From contig JAAYIO010000026.1 of the NCBI GenBank assembly GCA_012523385.1, forward strand, positions 1 to 7,267: 7,267 nucleotides of DNA, given 5' to 3'. The position numbers and the translations under genes are program-made. Positions 5,288 through 7,267 of the stretch are shown piece by piece (within the stretch, counting starts at the first letter, position 1; each line of letters starts with the position of its first letter). The notes beneath the pieces were generated by a model. The model did not search any database. It worked only from the letters and a program-made list of their open reading frames with translations, and had not been told where the DNA came from. Source of the stretch: Methanomicrobiales archaeon (lineage in GTDB: Archaea; Halobacteriota; Methanomicrobia; Methanomicrobiales; Methanomicrobiaceae).

Positions 5288-6922
5288 TTATCCCTTCTTT
5301 ACCTTACGCAACTTTACTGCGACACCGCGGGTTGAATGCAACATCTCTTTTGCACCCATGAACGCCTTACCTGCCCCCTGTGCACGCGGACCGCTGACAA
5401 ATACCTCATCGCCTTCGCGTATTGCCGGGTCAGCATCGATAACGCCGGGCGCAAGGACATCCCCCTGCGGGATGAAATCGTCAATGTACACATGGTATCG
5501 GTCACCGAGAATATTCCATCCATCCATCGTGGGGCGCATCAGCCCGGTCGTTTCATCAAGACTGAATAACTGGGTGTGTCCACTCATCACTTTTTGGCGA
5601 CCCCGCCGCCCTTTGAGCATCAAACGTTTGGTGTCAACATCCAGGTCAAACTGCCACGAAAGGGTGCCCCGGATGATATCCGGTGAAGATTTGCGATTTC
5701 CTCTCAGAGATTCATCAAGATTTCGGAGAGATTCTGGGGATGTCGGGCGGCCATCGGCACAGGTAGATTCAATCTCTATGCCTGCACGTCGTGCCGCATC
5801 CTCTGCAAGGAGACGGGTCTTTTCATCCAGATGTGCAATGACCCTTCCGAACTGATGTTTTTCAAAGTAACGTGCAAGAGATGCCGATATAAATTCGCGC
5901 TCTTCACGATCCCAGTAGCCCGTCACCGGAATGTCATAATGGCCGGCCGGATAGATGGCCTCAAGTTCACGTGGCACAATCCCCATCGGAGATGTCAAAA
6001 TCAGTTCATGTGCGCGGTTCTGGATGGCAAACGTGAATTTGCGATGGCTCTGAGAGAGCGAATAGGGTTTTCGCGCAGAGCAGGGAAGGAGGACTACTGT
6101 GTCAGTTCTCGAGGGGATGAACCGCTCAATCACCCGGTCGACAAACCGTGTGACTTCTATCCGTTTCAGAGAATCTGCGCTGTTTGCTGAGAATGGGGTG
6201 GCCCGTACAATCGGCACAACCGGTTCAGAGTATGCAGGTGTTGCGTCAAGGATACGCATGACTGCCACCTGCCACGCGGCATTTCGAACCCGTTTCTCAA
6301 TGAATTCACGGAATACGCGGGAACGAATAAACCAACTCGCAGAGGCAATTTCAGTATCAAGTGCGGTCCGGTTATGCAACTGGAGATCGCCTTGTATGCA
6401 TCCGGCACAGCTACACATGCCGGAATCACGCACCTCATCATACGAGAATTCGCCGTCCGCTGTGCAGAATTTCCCCTGCACCGTCTTTAAATCAACGGCA
6501 CGGTAATCAAAGAGATCAAACCCGCAGTAGATCAAAAGGGACACGTTCGATGGCAACGCACTCGCCGGTGCATACCACGCAGTGTCCATCGGGAACCGTT
6601 CCCTGAGGTCGATCAACATCTCCGTAAACCGGCGGGGGTTTTCAAAGAGCGTATGGCATCCCGGAACGATCACCGCTGATTCCTCTGTTCCATCCGGCAC
6701 CTCACCGACAAAGGCATTCAGAATGCCCTTATACTGAACGGGTTTTGGCCAGTGGATTTTATCCGGAAATTCAGGAGGGGTATGTGCAAACGGATGCTGG
6801 TATAAATCGGAGAAGATCTCTTGTGGATTGATGACAGCAGGTGTCGCCACTTCCATGTCGCCGGAGCGATATTTCCCCGTCCGGCCCGGGCCGTCACGGA
6901 TGATGGTTTCAAATAAACTCAT
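5288..6922 (-). CDS. arcS: Archaeosine synthase ArcS (TgtA2), with C-terminal PUA domain
   Basis: This 544-residue enzyme acts on preQ0 at position 15 of tRNA, already inserted by TgtA. In Euryarchaeota, ArcS was first described as an amidinotransferase and later as attaching lysine to preQ0 before a radical-SAM enzyme (RaSEA) completes archaeosine. The decisive evidence is the ArcS signature PC-x3-KPY-x2-S-x2-H, seen intact as PCSARKPYSLSQSH (280-293). The N-terminal half is a degenerate TGT domain that keeps a zinc-type CSCAGC (170-175) and a downstream LHN (182-184), a likely fourth ligand. The C1-like region is SPMGIVPRELEAIYP (311-325). The C-terminus is a PUA RNA-binding domain (about 475-541), with DDFIPQGDVLAPGVIDADP and GDEVFVS. 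ATG 6922 has GGAG seven bases upstream, inside the end of tgtA, and the reading frames overlap by 14 bases. Length and motifs look complete. Confidence 0.95.
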   Translation of the reverse strand: MSLFETIIRDGPGRTGKYRSGDMEVATPAVINPQEIFSDLYQHPFAHTPPEFPDKIHWPKPVQYKGILNAFVGEVPDGTEESAVIVPGCHTLFENPRRFTEMLIDLRERFPMDTAWYAPASALPSNVSLLIYCGFDLFDYRAVDLKTVQGKFCTADGEFSYDEVRDSGMCSCAGCIQGDLQLHNRTALDTEIASASWFIRSRVFREFIEKRVRNAAWQVAVMRILDATPAYSEPVVPIVRATPFSANSADSLKRIEVTRFVDRVIERFIPSRTDTVVLLPCSARKPYSLSQSHRKFTFAIQNRAHELILTSPMGIVPRELEAIYPAGHYDIPVTGYWDREEREFISASLARYFEKHQFGRVIAHLDEKTRLLAEDAARRAGIEIESTCADGRPTSPESLRNLDESLRGNRKSSPDIIRGTLSWQFDLDVDTKRLMLKGRRGRQKVMSGHTQLFSLDETTGLMRPTMDGWNILGDRYHVYIDDFIPQGDVLAPGVIDADPAIREGDEVFVSGPRAQGAGKAFMGAKEMLHSTRGVAVKLRKVKKG

Positions 6923-7267
6923 AGCATTGCTCCAAATTGTGTAATGCAGCGGTGATGACCTCTTTCCATCTCACACCTGCATTAATAGTGACCGGAATGC
7001 CGGGGTTTGCCTGAATAAGTTCAATGATACCCTTACACCCGTTTTTTACCATATCTTCATCCCATTCAGGAATCTCACTCTGTCCGATGGGAAACGTTTC
7101 ACTCAATTCAGGGGGATACGGGCCGAAAGGTGGCTTAAACCGGAATAATGTTGAACCAGCGGGACCGTCTTCATCATTTAGACTAATGTGGATAGCATCG
7201 CCCACAGTAAAACGCGGGATCATCTCATGATATCGAATCACTTCCGTCCGGCTGCATGATTCCGAAC
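6909..7267 (-). CDS. tgtA: C-terminal part of archaeal tRNA-guanine(15) transglycosylase TgtA (5' end outside window)
   Basis: The minus-strand frame is open from the right window edge to TGA at 6911-6909, giving 118 residues. The segment begins SESCSRTEVIRYHEMIPRF, which matches the end of the archaeal TGT catalytic region (family pattern like GPES..RPEVxRY). An archaeal TgtA C1-type block follows, with FKPPFGPYPPELSETFPIGQ. TgtA replaces guanine 15 in the tRNA D-loop with preQ0. The protein stops soon after this block, so it has no PUA domain; in this lineage the PUA domain is on ArcS, which follows directly and overlaps by 14 bases. An in-frame GTG at 7241 could be mistaken for the start of a 110-residue gene, but it encodes the valine of TEVIRY inside the conserved region. 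The catalytic aspartates and zinc site lie outside the window. Confidence 0.85.
   Translation of the reverse strand, partial: SESCSRTEVIRYHEMIPRFTVGDAIHISLNDEDGPAGSTLFRFKPPFGPYPPELSETFPIGQSEIPEWDEDMVKNGCKGIIELIQANPGIPVTINAGVRWKEVITAALHNLEQCYEFI
6930..6933 (-). promoter_or_regulatory. Ribosome binding site of arcS inside the end of tgtA
   Basis: GGAG on the minus strand lies seven bases before ATG 6922. An ATG at 6927 is only two bases from it and out of frame, so 6922 is the start. Confidence 0.6.

Noticed and set aside
5358..5855. Forward frame of 165 codons opposite arcS
   Set aside because: Arg/Ser-rich shadow of the arcS reading frame, with no motif of its own.
6909..7241. A complete 110-residue hypothetical gene starting at GTG 7241
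   Set aside because: The frame stays open to the window edge, and the residues around the GTG match the interior of archaeal TgtA, so it is a fragment of a longer gene.
1..7267. CRISPR array, tRNA or rRNA gene, insertion sequence, toxin-antitoxin or defence system
   Set aside because: I saw no regularly spaced repeats, tRNA-like folds, transposase motifs, terminal inverted repeats or defence-type domains on either strand.

Overview
The window looks like chromosomal DNA of a methanogenic archaeon, most likely order Methanomicrobiales. The strongest evidence is the split archaeosine pathway (a TgtA lacking a PUA domain next to a PUA-bearing ArcS). A GHMP-superfamily protein resembling beta-RFAP synthase of methanopterin biosynthesis, archaeal-type GGTGA/GGAG ribosome binding sites and U-rich terminators agree with this. 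The order-level placement is inference.

Layout. On the + strand are the 3' end of an unidentified gene (1-189), a family 2 glycosyltransferase (292-996), and a two-gene unit made of a DUF2148 iron-sulfur-type protein (about 1270-1818) and the GHMP/beta-RFAP-synthase-like protein (1825-2895). A 155-base convergent spacer follows, with a T-rich tract for each strand and small repeats. On the - strand, read right to left, is a compact four-gene run: the 3' end of tgtA (from the window edge to 6909), arcS (6922-5288, overlapping tgtA by 14 bases), an NfnA/SudB-type flavoprotein (best start GTG 5242) and an NfnB/GltA/SudA-type flavoprotein (4406-3051, sharing one base with nfnA).

How the genes fit together. 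TgtA inserts preQ0 at position 15 of tRNA, and ArcS carries out the next step towards archaeosine. The two Nfn-like subunits should form an iron-sulfur flavoenzyme moving electrons among NAD(P)H, ferredoxin and possibly sulfur compounds. Why it follows the tRNA modification genes is not clear from sequence; a reductant supply for the radical-SAM step of archaeosine synthesis is one speculation. DUF2148 and the GHMP-like protein are 6 bases apart and probably act together; this pair is the least understood part of the window. I see no CRISPR array, transposon, phage gene, rRNA, tRNA or recognisable defence system. Most of the window is ordinary core genome.
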